Source: Nymphaea colorata
Taxonomy: Eukaryota; Streptophyta; Magnoliopsida; Nymphaeales; Nymphaeaceae
Length of the DNA stretch: 64,000 nt
Direction of reading: 5' to 3'
Assembly (NCBI RefSeq): GCF_008831285.2
Contig: NC_045142.1
Coordinates: forward strand, 6,333,501 to 6,397,500
The notes beneath the pieces were generated by a model, which saw only the letters and a program-made list of their open reading frames with translations, did no database searches and was not told where the DNA came from. A program made the translations under genes and the position numbers. Below, in pieces: positions 22,526-36,781 of the stretch (its first letter is position 1; each line of letters begins with the position of its first letter).

Positions 22526-24700
22526 AAAGACCCGTTAAGACCGCCCCCGAGACCCGAAGAAGGTGAAAAAGGCCAACGAAGGAAAGATAAAAAAAAAAGA
22601 AGGATAAAAAGGAACGACTGAACTGAACGGAAAATTGCGGGGAGGTATCGAAACGTGACATCCGGATACTGGACTAGCGATGAAAAAAGTTGCTTGATGG
22701 TTAATTTTGATATACGTTTTTCTTTCTTTCTCTCTCTTTTTCTCTGCTTTCTCGTTTTAAAGTTTGGAGTTCATGTGTACTATGATGATATGTGCTTGCA
22801 TGGCAGAAAAATATTGAGCTTTTCCCTGACACTACTACTGCTACTACTACCACCGCGTATTCTACTATGCTTGTCTCTCAGTCCACATAGTTACTCTCTC
22901 CGGTGCCGTCATCCTTTTGGCTACGTTGTATAATTCTCAGCTCTCTTTTATAGCGTCCCATCTCTAAACAGTTGGGGGGAGTTGGTTCTTTGGGGTCCAG
23001 CAGGGTGCGCATTCGCTGCTTTCCAAGACAACCTTTAAGGCAACCTTCCCCTTCTGCCCTCGCTTCCCTTCTCTCTCTCCTAACCTGTATCATTTGTGCA
23101 TGTTCCTTTATTTCCTTTTGTACTTTTTTTTAATGTTTTGTATGCCAAAAATGGTTTGGATCGTTTTGTGCACTCCATTATGAGCCCAACCGGGAACAAG
23201 GAGGCAAGTAACCGAAACATAATATCGGATACGGATCCGATATGAAACATGATCCGAGGGCAATTGGGTCTATCCCCTTTTCCTGGCAGGGCAAGAGAGT
23301 TGTGTCTCTTTTTCAAGTGGGTAATAGAAATATCCCCTGTCGTCGCAGCAAGGGGCTTTTTGGCCGTAAGGTGCAGTTTTCACCTCGGAGCTCAGAAGCT
23401 TCGACTTCGAGGCCGGCCTTTTTAGTCCTCTAAGAAAACGAAAAGAGATCGATCTTGGCAAAAGGAGTCTGTCAATGATGAAACGCAGAAGGAGAGGGGA
23501 CGTGGGGTTCCTTGTGAGTGTAGTGAAAACCAGGTCGAGGACAGACAAGAATGGCTGTGCTTTTGATTGGCTCTCTTCCTGAGCGCTAGCGTCGTCTTTA
23601 TTATTATTTTTTAGTCACTGCAAGAAGATTAGGCAAGGGGAATAAGAGGAGGCCTTTGAACCTCGATTTAATTTAAGTGGTAGGGATAAATAAACCTTTT
23701 GCTCACTGGAAAATAAAAGTGGGGACATCGTCATGGTGGACAAAAACACAAGGGCAGCCTGGTGGTGAAGACTAGTCTTTCTCAACCAACGACTCAATGA
23801 GGCGTCTACGTCTTTGATATTTGTTTAGGACTGACTTAGTGATGGATTAGAAACACAGCTAGAACGTAAATTTTCTTCACCGGGAAGCGAAAATCTCTCT
23901 TCTTTTTGCAAGATTTGAACAAATCTTTGGGATGTTTGTCGCGACTCTAGAAACCGTCCACCGGTTCTGTATCCAAGCTGGGGTACACCCACTCGATGAC
24001 CCCGTAATTGTCGTTACTAGTGAAGCGATAGGAGCCCGCTCTCTCTCCCTCTGAGTAAAATGGCCGATATGTTTCGTAGACTTTGGATTCTTTCCTTTGG
24101 ATCCGGTCCGTCCACATGGGTAGACCAAGTGGGCGGAAACGTCCAAAGCCCGTTCTTCTGATGATGGTTGCAGACGATGATGGTGGTGGTGGTGGTGGTG
24201 GTGGCAAGAGAGAGAGAGAGAGAACAGCAAATCCATGCAAATCTCGTATGCTCGCGCCCACTTGCCCCCACTTTTCCTTGAATCAGGAAAAAGGGCAGCC
24301 TCTCCCTTCCCTGGTTCGTTCCCACACCCCCTCTGGTTCTTTGCCCCCCATTCAGGTAGGGACGGATGGCTGTTTCTGGTAATCTTTCAGTGGGCTTCAC
24401 TGTGGATGGACAAAGCGCCCTCGAGGAAAAGAAGGGGTGATTGGTGGGGGAGCTCCTGCCTTCTTCCTTTTCTCCTTAAAAAAGGAAAAGCCATTCTCCT
24501 CCTTAACCCCAAAAAAAAAAAAAACCAGATTTTTGGGAGGGCAGTGGGATGACGAGAAAGTGGGGGCTCTTCAAGATTAAAATCCGAAAAAGAGGTCCTG
24601 TCATGTCATCTTCTCTTTCTTTTTTTTCCTTTTGGTTTTCAATATCTTCCTTTTCTTTGTTGCGGTAGATTTTAGCATTCATCGTATGCGCAGAAAAAAA
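22526..24700. other. 3' flank of the TOE/AP2-type gene; no further gene recognised
   Basis: The 3' UTR should occupy the first few hundred bases (22526 to about 22850); no clear poly(A) signal could be assigned. The rest is of mixed composition with short overlapping open frames on both strands. A (GGT)n run at 24177-24204 and an adjacent GA run create poly-Gly, poly-His or poly-Pro in various frames, which makes these frames look longer than they should. None has a recognisable domain. Confidence 0.4.
24177..24225. repeat. (TGG)n trinucleotide run followed by (GA)n
   Basis: About nine TGG units from 24177 to 24204, then caagagagagagagagagaac. A compound microsatellite outside any recognised gene. 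Confidence 0.9.
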
Positions 24701-26398
24701 AAAAAAAAACTAAACAAACAATGTTAAAAGTTCAGAAAGAGAATGAGATAAGTACGTGCCAAAAGGCGTTGGCGGCCAGGACAACAGGACAGTATAATAA
24801 ATTAAATCATAATACTTTTCCTGAACAATAATAACATTAAAAAATTGTTTCGATAAAGTTGCTCTAACTATCTCCTACTGCAATTACTGCTCCTCTGCAA
24901 CTCAATTAATGCGTTTCTTTATTTTTTCTTTTGGAACTTTATGGCGGTGAGGAAGCACGTGTAGGACAACTTGGGGAGATTACGGGACGGAACCTCCAAT
25001 CCCTTCGCCTTATTTGTAATACAAACGTTTGATTCGATCCAAACAAAAATTATTCCTCCCTCCCCACTGTACATCATCTTCTTTATTCACTGAAAGTCAT
25101 GTATCCAGTTCACATCCTACCGATTCGATTAACAGTTGCCGATGATAACATTATTTACATCAGTGATGAAAACAATTGGTTTCTGAATCAAATCGGCGCA
25201 GTTTTCTGACTCCCCAATTCAAAAAAAAAAAATTAAAAACTGAAAATCACATCGGTTTGGCACCAATCAATTAAGGCCGACTCTGATGACACCGATTCAC
25301 ATACGCCATTCTCAACTAAAACAAGCGCACCAAGAAGATTTTGGGGAGAAAGAGACGGAATCTGCCTGTTTGGTAGGTCTCAAACTAGACAGGATTGAGG
25401 GGGATGACGGAGAATCTGGGCGGCCTACTCCGGCGATCTCCAAATCCGGACACCTTATGTTAGGAGGAAGATATGCTCCCCCTTTTAAATAATGTTTCCC
25501 TTACGCCATGAAAGTTGTCTTGTTTTCTTCTTCTATTCTGATAAGAAAGCTACAGTTGTTAGGCAGACCACCGACTAGATTAGGGACCGATCTCTTGTTG
25601 GCTTCCTAACACTGTTTCTCTTTGTACATACGCGTAGATGAAAGGAAATTCATTAATTCAGCGATATTGTTCTTCCAACGGTTGACACATGCCTTCTTTA
25701 TATTCACTCGTTCTTGGGCTCTTCACATTAGCCGATGTGGCCTTATTTATATCACAACGCGTGGATCATATGAGCACAAGAAGGACGGCACCCTCGCAGA
25801 CATCATTTTGCGAAAACCAAGTTCTATTAAAACTAATCCAACTTTGCAAGCCCCGATTGGGCGTTTGAGTGGCATATGCAAAATGACATTCCTTGTGAAA
25901 ATTTCGAGGAGGCCATGTTATTCACTTCATCTCAAAACATCATTCCACCAACTCAGTTTTGACTGTCACACAAATACACCTTACACGGCAGTGTCTACAT
26001 TTATACACATGAGCAGTGCTCAAGTTGTCTCGACTATTGTTGTGACCCAAACACTCTGTAAATCTTTTTTGGACCTCTAATTCTTACATATCTGGATTCC
26101 AGGCAGGCTTCAAAACCTGGAAATTGGCTTGTGAATCAGTTTATTTACTTTTGGAAAATGGTAAGTTGGCAGTCTCAAATTCAAACATATTTGCAGCATA
26201 AAAGAAAGAAACCTTGGGTGCAATCCTAGATCTGAGGTTACATTCCACATTATATTATGCGGGAAGATGAACTTGGTCCATGCACTTATTCCAAGCCTTT
26301 TAGCCTTTTGGTTTAAGTACCTGTAAAAGTTTCTTTGCAGCAGTATTTGGATTTAGGGGATGCATTAAACGAGGTCAGGTCCTGGGCTCTATGTTATG

Positions 26399-26525
26399 AG
26401 CAGTGGCGGAGCCACGTATAAGTTGGTGTGAGCAATTGCCGACACCAGCCCCTTAATTTTTCTTTATTTTTACATTACACGGAATTCTAATATTTATTTT
26501 GTTATATATGTAAGTATCAAAAACC
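26399..26525 (+). repeat. Dispersed repeat beginning GGCGGAGCCACG, copy 1
   Basis: This stretch (gcagtggcggagccacgtat, then ggtgtgagcaattgccgaca) aligns with 37783-37910 over about 125 bases, including the AT-rich tail (tttatttttacat...tatatatg). Phrases of the kind gtggcggagcca recur widely in plant genomes near transposon ends. The family was not identified. Confidence 0.65.
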
Positions 26526-28300
26526 TGTGATAGCTGCTATGACCATTGAACACCATGTCCAAAGAATCTCAAGGGAATCATCCACTGCTTCTCGGACACA
26601 TGGCTGCGTCTTATAAGAGCCGAAAACTACCCTATCCAAATACAAAACATGCGTCGTCAACCTCTCACAAGCCGCCACTTGGATGAATGAAGGACATTTT
26701 TTGTTTTTTTTTGTTTTTGTTTTCCTTGAAAGATAAAATTATTTTTTCACCTTTTCATTTTTGTCCTTATGTTCGTGGCGTTTATCTAATCGGTCACAAC
26801 ACAAATATGCAGCTGAGCTCTCTATTGACATACTTGAATAAATTTTTGATTAAGAATCATGATACAATCTCTCACAATCTTCGCCCTAATCAGACATGCT
26901 GTTGGTTGGACAGTTGCTGCCCTTGGTACGTGAAAAAAATGGTTGGATGAAACTGACTGTGGAATGTAATTACCATGAAAGAGACTTAGCATATATATGG
27001 CCTAACGTTCCTATTCCATTATTGATAGCACAGCAACAATCCAGTCTTGGATTGACTCTCCCTCACTGTAGATATCTCTTCTTTTTCAAGGCAACCGATG
27101 AGTTTCATGCACTGTTGCACCGCAATAATTTGCCATGTCCTTTGCAACACTAGCAGATGGTGTTTGTCCATACCCATTTGAGAAATTTTTATTTCAACTT
27201 AGGTCTGCATGCTTCTTTATTTTTATCAAAAAAACGGCCAGTTGAAAAAAAAGCCAAAAAACACAATTTTTTTTTTCAAAAAAAATCAAAAACGTTTTTT
27301 TTTTTTTTCATTTTTCATGTTTTTTCACGTTTGCTTCATGTTTTTCTCACCTTTTCATTTTCACCTTTTTATGTTTTATTTGAAGATTTTGGCCACCTTT
27401 CTTTCCTTTTCAAGCTGAAAGATTAATTGTTTTAAAATTTACAGAAATTTTCACATTTTTCCCTTAAAAAAACAAATTTATGGTTTCATACCCGCACAAC
27501 ACCTCATCATTTGAAACCCCAAAATGGATATTTATAGTTATGGTAGAAATCGCTTCTAGGCTACATATCCAATAATTCTTTTAATGTAATGTGAACCTCA
27601 AATATGAAACTGTGAAATCGATTGTTTGCATGGGCAATGAATTTTGCTTAACATGGATTACCATATATCAGATCTAAGGCTATCAAACATTTTATCAGAT
27701 ATTTTTCCGGCTGCCCCGTAAACCTTGGATGAATCTTGGCAGATTTATTTTAGAGAGAGAGAGCTCTGAGTTGTCCTCTTTGCATAAAGCCAACAGATGG
27801 CATGATTATCATATTTTAAGAGGCATTTTCTAATGTCCACTGCCTTCTTGAGTTGGCAGTGACATCAATAGCAGGAGAGGGACCTGGCATTGCCCAAGAC
27901 AAATGCAAGCAGGTCAGTTTCCTTATGTTTTCTTTGGCTCGAGGACAGATAAATCAATGGACACGTCCAATCCCAATGTGGGCCACTCTCCCTTAAAAAT
28001 CACAAGGCCTCATCTACAGAAATGGCACAAAGAAACACAAGGAAGGACAAAGGACAGTGCAAAATTTGGTGAGAAAGAAAGGCTCTCTCACCACTTGCCT
28101 CACATGCCAGATCATGGGGTTGGTTCTACTTTCTAAGTTCAGTTCAATATATGTGTGTATATGTACATATGTATGTGTGTTTGAGATCTCAAAGTCCCAG
28201 CATCTCTATTTTACCGAGATGCCTTATAATTGTTCATTGAAGATCGTTGGTCTTCTTGTTTGACTCCTACTTCTCTGACCAGAAAAAATCAAGAACTTTC

Positions 28301-28442
28301 TGGTTAAATGTCAAATTTGTGATTGGCATTTGATATCAAGATTCATTTTTTTTACTCAGTAACATGGCCTCCTTGAATTTTCCAGCTAAATGTCAAATTT
28401 TTTGTTGGGATCTAATATTAAGATCCAATTTACTCAGTAACC
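28301..28442 (+). repeat. Diverged tandem duplication, about 60-base units
   Basis: Copies at 28301-28364 and 28383-28442 share aaatgtcaaattt, then a variable middle containing gatatcaagattc or taatattaagatcc, and both end tttactcagtaac. Non-coding. Confidence 0.7.
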
Positions 28443-29038
28443 CCATGAATCAAACCTGCAGATCGTTAGAATTCATGTTTGAGTTATACTAATTTGAACT
28501 CTGTGGCTTCACCCAAGTTTTCTCCTTTTTAGAGCGGTAAAGTTAGGGTTAGGGAACCCTTGCTAGTTTGAACTCCATGACCAAATATCATGTGCACAAG
28601 AAAGTACCTAGTTTGTCGTTATATGCCAGATCAACTTTATTTATTCCTATTAATTTATAAAGTCTGTGTGCTACATGATTAGTAAAGGTGCAGATGCCCA
28701 TAGACGTTGCAATGTGGGGAATTGAATAATCTGGCATCAGATTAAAGTACTTATTTTTTCATATAAGGTTCTTCCTCGAAGTACAACTTGAGTAATGGGG
28801 GCATTGCCACGTCTCAGCCACTAACTTTTTCAGTACACTTTTTCTTGGGGGATGTTTGATGGTTTCAAATATCTAAGAAATTAGTCCCACAAATGAAAAT
28901 TAGGTACTTCATTCTTTTGGGTGACCATTGAGACCTACCACTCTAGCTCGAAGCTCTTACTCAACCTCTCGTTAAGATAAAAGACTTGTTTTTAATGTCT
29001 TAAAGTCGACTTGCTTTTAGTGTTTTGGAGTACTGCGT

Positions 29039-29043
<5 letters not shown>

Positions 29044-29091
<48 letters not shown>
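29044..29091. repeat. AT dinucleotide microsatellite
   Basis: About 48 bases of (AT)n between unique AT-rich sequence. Confidence 0.95.
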
Positions 29092-29097
<6 letters not shown>

Positions 29098-29509
29098 TGT
29101 ACATCATCATTAAAGAGGAAGGAAGAACGATCACATTGCTTCATCGTCAAAGCAAACGGCATCTATAGCTGTACTAGACTAAGCCAATAACGACAAACTT
29201 TTGGATATAGAACATCTTCGTTTGGCTTCAAGTTGAAGTTATATACGCAAAACCCTAGCAAGGTTGAGGAGCTCTTGGTGGCATTTTCCAAAGGACTTAA
29301 CCCACCTGTTGTCACGATGCAGGATTTGAGATTCTCGCGCTCAACAACCTCATCCACGAGTCATATGCTGATATAATGTGCCAGATCAAAAATCGAATCA
29401 GATACAAATCTCTAGATGAATGCATTTTTTTTCCCCTTTAAATGATAAGCAGTAATCACTATAAGCATCAGATGCAGCACGAATGAACTGATACTCAATG
29501 TTATAGAAA

Positions 29510-29540
<31 letters not shown>

Positions 29541-29599
29541 CATAGGTCAGGGACAAAAACCAAACCATTTAAATATGATATTTAAAGTGGTTCTTTAAA

Positions 29600-29885
29600 A
29601 ATTTAACTTACTGATATGATCTTAAGGATAGGTTGATGCAAAAAATATATTCAGTTGATCATTTTAGTATTTTTATAATAAACAAAAAATGAATGGCTCC
29701 CATAACACCATCATTTTGATAATAGAAAAATCAACAATTTTCATACAAACAGCTTGATTCAAAACATGTTTTATACCAAAGTAATTTTTATAAATATATG
29801 AGAATGTTTATATCTTAGTTAAAATAATTTTTAACTTAAAAGGGCATGGTTTTTGTCCCATACCTAAATGTCTACTGTCTACCAA
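29600..29885 (+). repeat. Dispersed AT-rich repeat family, copy B
   Basis: Forward copy of the family at 13930-14215 (inverted) and 51345-51612. It runs gatatgatcttaagga, gttgatgcaaaa, atggctcccataacacca, catgttttataccaaag and tataaatatatgagaatgtt, and ends near gtctaccaatc, a phrase also near the end of copy C (tttctaccaatc). Confidence 0.8.
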
Positions 29886-32451
29886 TCCGTTGGAAGGAGG
29901 TGCCACTGATCATCAAACACAATTTTTTTGCTATATATTTTTACTACATTGACGTTGAGAAAAAAAGAATAAAAAAAGAGAGGTAATTTCAGTCCTCAAG
30001 AATTAATTAACAACTTTTTCTTTTTTCTCTTACGTGCTCTTGACCTTCAATGTGGTAAAATTCAATGGTCCATACTCATGTTCTTGATGGCGGGTATGAT
30101 ATCACACGCACACATATATATGCGCCAAATTGATGAGAACAAGGTGGGCCTGGTGGACAATACAATGAGGATTACGTATTATTTTGTCTACCACCTTCTT
30201 ACAAAGTCAACAGTGCCTTTTTTTTTTTTCCCATTTTGGGCGGAAGCAAGGAAAATAAGATGCATAAACTAGGCAATTTAAGAATAATAAAGTAACCAAT
30301 TGCTTTCAGGCAAAGGGATAAGAAGGAAAAGTTTTGTTGGTATCACTTTTTTTTGAATCCTAGGTCAACAGTATCCCACCTTCCTTATTTTTTTTATTTC
30401 ATAAGTTGAGCAACCATGGATGCGCACAATGTCGCCAGTTGCTCTTTTTATAAACTCCATTATTCATGTCATTGTGTGCACATTCATGCACCCACCCACC
30501 CTGGGGCTTGGGCCCTTTTGGTTAACCCATTTTTGAGGGCCGGAAAGTATATGAATTTTTTGGAGTGCAGTCTGTTGGTGTTGATTTTTTGCAATGCCTA
30601 TGCTTGTCAAGAATATTATATATATATATATATATATATAATCTTGTCAATAACTGCATTAAGTTAAGTCAAACGGATAGGTGTGATCTACCCAAGTACC
30701 CGTGTCGGCACACAGACATGGGGATACATGCATGTAAGTTATGAGTGATTTAAGACTTAAAAATTTATCTTTTAAAACCTTTTTTTTTTTATTTTGCTTT
30801 TTTTTTTCCTTTTTGTTTTCCTTCTACCTATATTTTATATTTCTCTCTCATTTTTCTTTAATAGTTGAGAATTTTGTGGATTAGTATATATAAAATGTAT
30901 ATAGTTACATACACGGTCAGTGGATCTCGTACCAAGATTTTCTAAAATTGCTATACCCATACTTGCTTCGCGATACCCTTTTATCAATGTGACTTAGTGC
31001 TAAGAGACCATTTAACTAACGACTCTTTCTATCTCATTTTTTAATGGAAGTGCAAGGTTTGTGGATATCAATTAAGAGAGAGATGAGCAGAATTGTGTAT
31101 ATTAGTATGAGCGAGAAGAGAAGAGTTGTGTGAATTGTTCTATTTAGTGACGGAGCCAGGAAGTTTAAGATGCGGGCACTAATTCAACAACACATATCCT
31201 GAGGGGCATTACTATGCATAAATGAGCAAAAAGATTGAATGCATCAATATGAAAGCAGAGAACTTTTATTGGGCTGTATGGGCGGGCAACTACATATGGC
31301 TGTGGCTCGCCCACTGGTCACGTTAGTTGAATGTTGACATATATATATATATATATATGGAATTCAAAATGAAATTGATACTTAAGTCGCTCTCTCCTTT
31401 TAGGATTCACCAATTTTAAGGTGGAGAAGATTGTTGCCAGAAAAAAAAGACAGCAAAAAAAAAGTGAGAAACTCATGAAAATTTATAGAAATGTTTGAGA
31501 AAACCATGTCATTGGTGGATAATATATTAAGGGATAACAGGCTGCAAGAATTCACATCGACCGGTCGATGTCGGCTCTTCGCCACTTGAGGCGGTAGAAA
31601 GTCCAAAGGGTTGGAACAACCTTTCTGTTATATTATGATGGTAGTAAGCATAATGAAAAATTGGTAGGTGCCATACCTTTATGTGCTAGACTAGTAAGGG
31701 ACCACTACACTCTTTTATGTTTTTTTTTAAATTGGTAGTTGAAAGAAAGAAACAAAAACAAGATGTGAACTAATGCTAATGCTAGATGATGAAAGTTCTC
31801 CGTCCCCTTATTTTATTTAGTTTTCTCCCAACTGCCAATCCAAAAAAAAAAAAAAGTTAAAGGTTGACATGGTTTCTTTAATGGCCTGACACCTAAAGAT
31901 CTAACACTTACCAATTTTTCATAATATAATTAATTAGCCTCCTATAACCTCATAAATGTATTTTTCAACATTTATTGCTGAAAAGTATATTCTGATTCAA
32001 AAGCATACAGTGAAAAGTTTTTGAGTTTTTGTCAAATATTTCAGTCGATGATTTTTTCACTTCTCATATATAAGAGAAAGTTAGAAGCCAGATTGCGATT
32101 TTTAATAATGAGGGACAACTCAACTGAAAGCCCACTGTTGATGAACGAGTTCATCGAGCATTGATTGTCCGGGTTGGTCGCCCCAACAACGGGAAGTTAG
32201 TGTCCTGAGTTTAAATTCAGAGAACTCAAAGGTTAGAACTCCATCAAATCTTTGGTTCTTTTTCATGGATCCTGTAGATTTTTACTATTCCCTTTGGTGA
32301 ACTCCGACGTTACTTCCCGCTAACTGACAAACTTCACAAGATTTAGAGAGAGAGAGAAATCAGGACAGAAAGAGATATGACATGACGTATCATAACAAAA
32401 ACGATCTACTTTTAAAGCTATTATTAAAAAAACGTGTACAAAAGAATTGCC

Positions 32452-32483
<32 letters not shown>

Positions 32484-33439
32484 GACTCTCTTTATATAAT
32501 ATATATATACACCCATTATTGAGTCACTGGAGCAGTCCCTCTCTCCAACCTCATTCTGCCATCTTTGTTAAAGGATCACATGTGCTCTCTCTCTCTTATT
32601 CTTTCTCTTTCTGCAGAGCAGAAGCAGCGTTTAGGTTGCAACAGCAAAAGAGGTCAGAAGGCTCGAGAGAGCTCTTGAATGATATAACTCGACGCCAAAA
32701 GATCCCTCAAAAGAAACCACTTATGGCCGACAGATTGGCTTCCCTCTCCATATAAAATACAGATATCAGACCAAGTTGTGATCCACGCCATTGATTTTTA
32801 CGACAACAATCTCTCTCTGCGCCTAAAGAAAACGAGGTGGAGGAATGAGATCTAGGAGATGAGCGTCAAAAGAAGAGATCAGAAGCCCAAAGGAAAAGTG
32901 AAGTGTGGTGGGGGCGTGGCGACAACGTTGGTAGCTTTTAGAGAGAGAAAGAAAGATACCACTCAGTGGAGGAGATGGTCTGTGGCGCACACACACACAC
33001 ACAAACAGACCGCGTTATTATTATTTAAGATGGAGATGGTTGTTTAGTACGGAACATACGCACGTGAAGTCTCCCCCACTTCCCTTTGGATAAGGACGAA
33101 TGTCCCCCTTTGTTTTCCTTTCCCTATTTCGTCGTCTTCTGCCCCCAAACGTATCTTCCCTCCCCCAACCACACATTCTCTCCCCCTCTCACTCTCTCTC
33201 TCTTTGATATATATATATATATATATATATAACCTACCTCAACCTAACATTCATGAATCACATACGTTGGTAAAAAACAACGTTCAAGGCATGATTATAA
33301 ATTATGTCACATAGCTCTTACTTATGGTCTGAATAAACAGATGATTGTGAAGACATACATGTACATATGAAATGGCTTAGCCTACACCATACTGGGCTTG
33401 TGATCTTGGTAGATCCCAACCACCTCTTAAAAGTTTTAG

Positions 33440-33830
33440 TTTTAATTCTCAACCATTCTTAATGATCCCATTTACAAGTCCTTAAAAATCTTTCACAATC
33501 TTTATCAAATTAAACTTTTCAAAATGAAACATTACAAAATACTTTCTTAAGAGACATGCATCCTTAGGCACGAGATCTGAAATTTAAGTGTTGAATGTGT
33601 TTTAATTTCATTGAAACGACCCAACCCACTTCAATACCGACCTCCAGTTCCTAGTTCAACGGATCACTATCCATCTTTTAGTAGTTTCGGTTTCAACCTG
33701 AAAAAACTAAGAACAATGACAACCATAATTTTAGCAATCTTATTTATAAGCCCTTAAAAATCTCTCACAATTCTTAACACAAAACTAAATTGTTCAAAGT
33801 GATTCATTACAAATATTAGGTATATGTCTA
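33440..33830 (+). repeat. Diverged direct repeat, about 260 bases apart
   Basis: The segments 33461-33545 and 33722-33815 share atttacaagtccttaaaaatc / atttataagcccttaaaaatc, tctttcacaatctt / tctctcacaattctt, and a closing block with ttcaaa.tga..cattacaaa. This is an old direct duplication in non-coding DNA. Confidence 0.55.
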
Positions 33831-35927
33831 TGATATGAAATGCATAAACAATATTAATATATAATACTACATGAATACATGTGCAGAGCTGTCAGAATAT
33901 GAAAACTCATGAAAGCTGTTGTGGACCTGTCCAAAATTGCTTTTGGACTGAATGAAGAGTCGATTGAGATCACACCGGTTCTGATCAAATGCAAGGAAAC
34001 TCAGTAATATAATTATTATTTTTTTCAAATAAATAAAGATAGGGGTGAAGAAGCTGAGCAACGGATTCATGTTGGGCAAACAAAGGAAAAACATGACTAA
34101 ATAAAAAGGTGGGGTTGAAGAGGAAGACTGCAACTTTTGTGGCTAGGTGGACTCCAAGTCTCTTGTGATATTCCAGAGAAACTAAGGATGACTTGGCTAC
34201 TTCCCCACCTAGCAAATTCTCTCTCTCTTTAAATTTCTTTCTCTAGATTTTAATTGAACAGGATGGGCGAAGGTTTTGCAACTAAGGCCAGCTTGCAATT
34301 GCCAACAGTTGGGGCGGACCCATCCTAATTAATGGTGCCGGTTGATGTTTAGATGCGAAGATGTTTATGTATTTTGTCCTGACCATTGCACTAACGGACA
34401 TATTACAGGTGCAGTGGGACCACCCGGTTTGGAAAATAAACTTTGGTGAACATCACTTGCTGGATGGCTAAAGAAGCTTAAGTTCAAATTTTCTTAAAAA
34501 AAAACAAAAGGTGTTTTCATCATGTTGACTTAGAAACCCAACATGCCGCAAGGTCTCTTTAGGTTTGATCTCTTTCAATTTCTTGTTTGGGTTCTCACTA
34601 GAACTGGTAAATTGTTATTCAATTTAATCTCTAGATTCTGTTGGATTCCAATTTTCACTTTTCTCTTTTTCTCTCTACCACAAGGTGCATAGCATAACTG
34701 CTGACAGACTGGTAAAAGTTCGGTCATCTTTCGATTTCGTGGGTGTTACTCCTTTAAACTGTAATGTACATTCTATAGGTATCTTACTTCCCACCCAGCA
34801 CCCCCTTCTCTCTTTCTCTTGTCCTTCTTGCCTTGTTCTGTTCGATCGCATGAAAAAGTACAACAGAAAAATTGTCATGAATTTTTTTTTCCTTGGTAGT
34901 GTTTGTTTTACCGTGGATTTGAGATACACGGTGATCTCCATGAATTTAAGGTCGGACCTCCTTCCCCTCCTTTTAAATCCATGGTTCTTAATGTTTTGCA
35001 TGGATTTAAATTCATGATACTGAGATCCTTAGTTAGTTTTAACTACGGACATCTTAAAGCACACCTTTTTATTCGAAACTATCAAATGCAACCTTTATGT
35101 TATAAAAAGTTACAAAAATAAACATATTGATAATTGAAAAGAATAATTATAAAACCAACTTGAAGATTTATGAAAAGCATGGCATGAAAGCCAGACTATA
35201 TATATATTCAGATGATAATCATTGACTTCAAATGCTTCGATTTTTATGTTTATAGATTGAGAGTCTAGATCACCTATGCACTATATATTTCAGATTCTTA
35301 TCGTGCCATGTCCGGATTGGATTTTTCAGTGATCATCAGTTGTCTCATTAGTTAACTCATAGCGACGGATGTGAACAAATCAGATTCGAACCGGATAATA
35401 CCGTGTACCACATCTTATTGGTTGGATGTTCACATATTTACATTGTTCAAATACAAATGAAGCAAAGTCTATAACATATTTGAATATGATATTTAAACTC
35501 ACGATTTAAATAAGATCCGGACCCAACTTTTGATTGTACAACTTAATCTGAACCACATTATGATTTTTTAAAAACAAACTTTCAAAATCGAGATATTTAT
35601 TTGACACTAAATCGAAATTGGACCATAACCAATCCGATTTCTTAATAGGATGTTAATTTTTTTCATACTCAGCTTCTAATACTGGGGCAAGATATGATTC
35701 CTGTTCCGGCAATCAATATTTCGACTCCTTCGTTCTTCATAGCTCCTCACATTATTACAGAACCGTACTCGAGAGTTCTTACTGGTTCTGCCAAAAGGGT
35801 TTAGAACTATTCGGGTGAACAGGATAAAACCTCAAAAACCGAGCCGAAAACCTCTTCACTTTTTTGTTCCTAAGGTTCAGTGCGGCTTCAGGGCATCAAT
35901 GAACACCCGAAAGGGTCAAGTTATAAG

Positions 35928-35958
<31 letters not shown>

Positions 35959-36660
35959 TTTCATTGCAAATTAAAGGAAATGTTGAGCTATTATGAATGT
36001 CTTTTATGATGATATCTTTATCGTTTTAACCATGACATTAAATTAAATGTGTGCTTTTGGAGAAATAAATACAATAAATATTGATATAAAATCCAATTTC
36101 CTTTCTCAAAACTCCTTGAACATGACCAACATGAATGTGAATGACGGCAATCACTTCAAACAATTAATTTATCGTAAATTATTGACCATATTAATTGGGG
36201 AGTACATGATGCTTCCTTCCCTAAACTGCGATAAGAACAGCATTTACGAGCAGAAGTCGGCTTTAAAGCCATGGCATAATTTTTGGAATATTCTACTTAC
36301 GTCCCCGAATTATGCTTCTTTATACCAAACTAAAAACAAAAGGGTTTTCAGATTTTGCCCAATCGACGCCAACCTTAAAAACGAGTGCTTGTTCCTTTTC
36401 TTTTAAAAAACTCAAACCAAGTTTACAAAAGCTTTTATCAAACAAAAATATGCCATCCATGGTGGCAGGTGACTCCACAAAGTTGATTCGTGGCCTTTCC
36501 CTTCAACCAAATGTAGTTGAGTGCTTTTGTACACCTACGTAGTAATCTAATATCACATCCCCATTTGGAATAAGGTATATTCTGGTCACATTATGCTAAA
36601 CATTGCGACAAAGATTATGAAAGATGAAACAGTGAATTCACCAGAAAATAGAAAATTGAC

Positions 36661-36692
<32 letters not shown>

Positions 36693-36781
36693 AGGAAGTG
36701 CTTGGGTACATACGAGAAAATGTGTTTTGGAGGCCAAAATTCCTTCCTTGACTTGTTTGGATGACTTGAAAACATAATTAA

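Larger units (their letters stand above)
24701..36780. other. Gene-poor intergenic region with repeats
   Basis: About 12 kb in which no gene was recognised. The longest frame (25622-26080, 152 codons) has no known motif. Poly-T and T-rich stretches (27235-27420, 30775-30840, 35929-35955) and simple repeats are common: (AT)n at 29044-29091, (CT)n at 29515-29540, (TA)n at 31339-31359, (CT)n at 32453-32477, (AT)n at 33208-33231 and (TA)n at 36662-36687. Dispersed and tandem repeats in it are listed separately. At 31143 the phrase gtgacggagccaggaag resembles the start of the 26.4 kb repeat. Confidence 0.4.

Noticed and set aside
23877-24400. Overlapping minus-strand frames with poly-Pro or poly-His
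   Set aside because: The homopolymers come from the (GGT)n run at 24177-24204; three overlapping frames are open at once, which is a composition effect.
25622-26080. 152-codon plus-strand open frame
   Set aside because: No motif, no repeats of a known family, and no neighbouring exons with good splice sites. Length alone is not enough in 64 kb.
32150-32230. Possible tRNA gene or SINE (gggttggtcgc ... gagtttaaattc)
   Set aside because: A- and B-box-like words are present but no cloverleaf can be drawn with paired acceptor stems; too weak to list.
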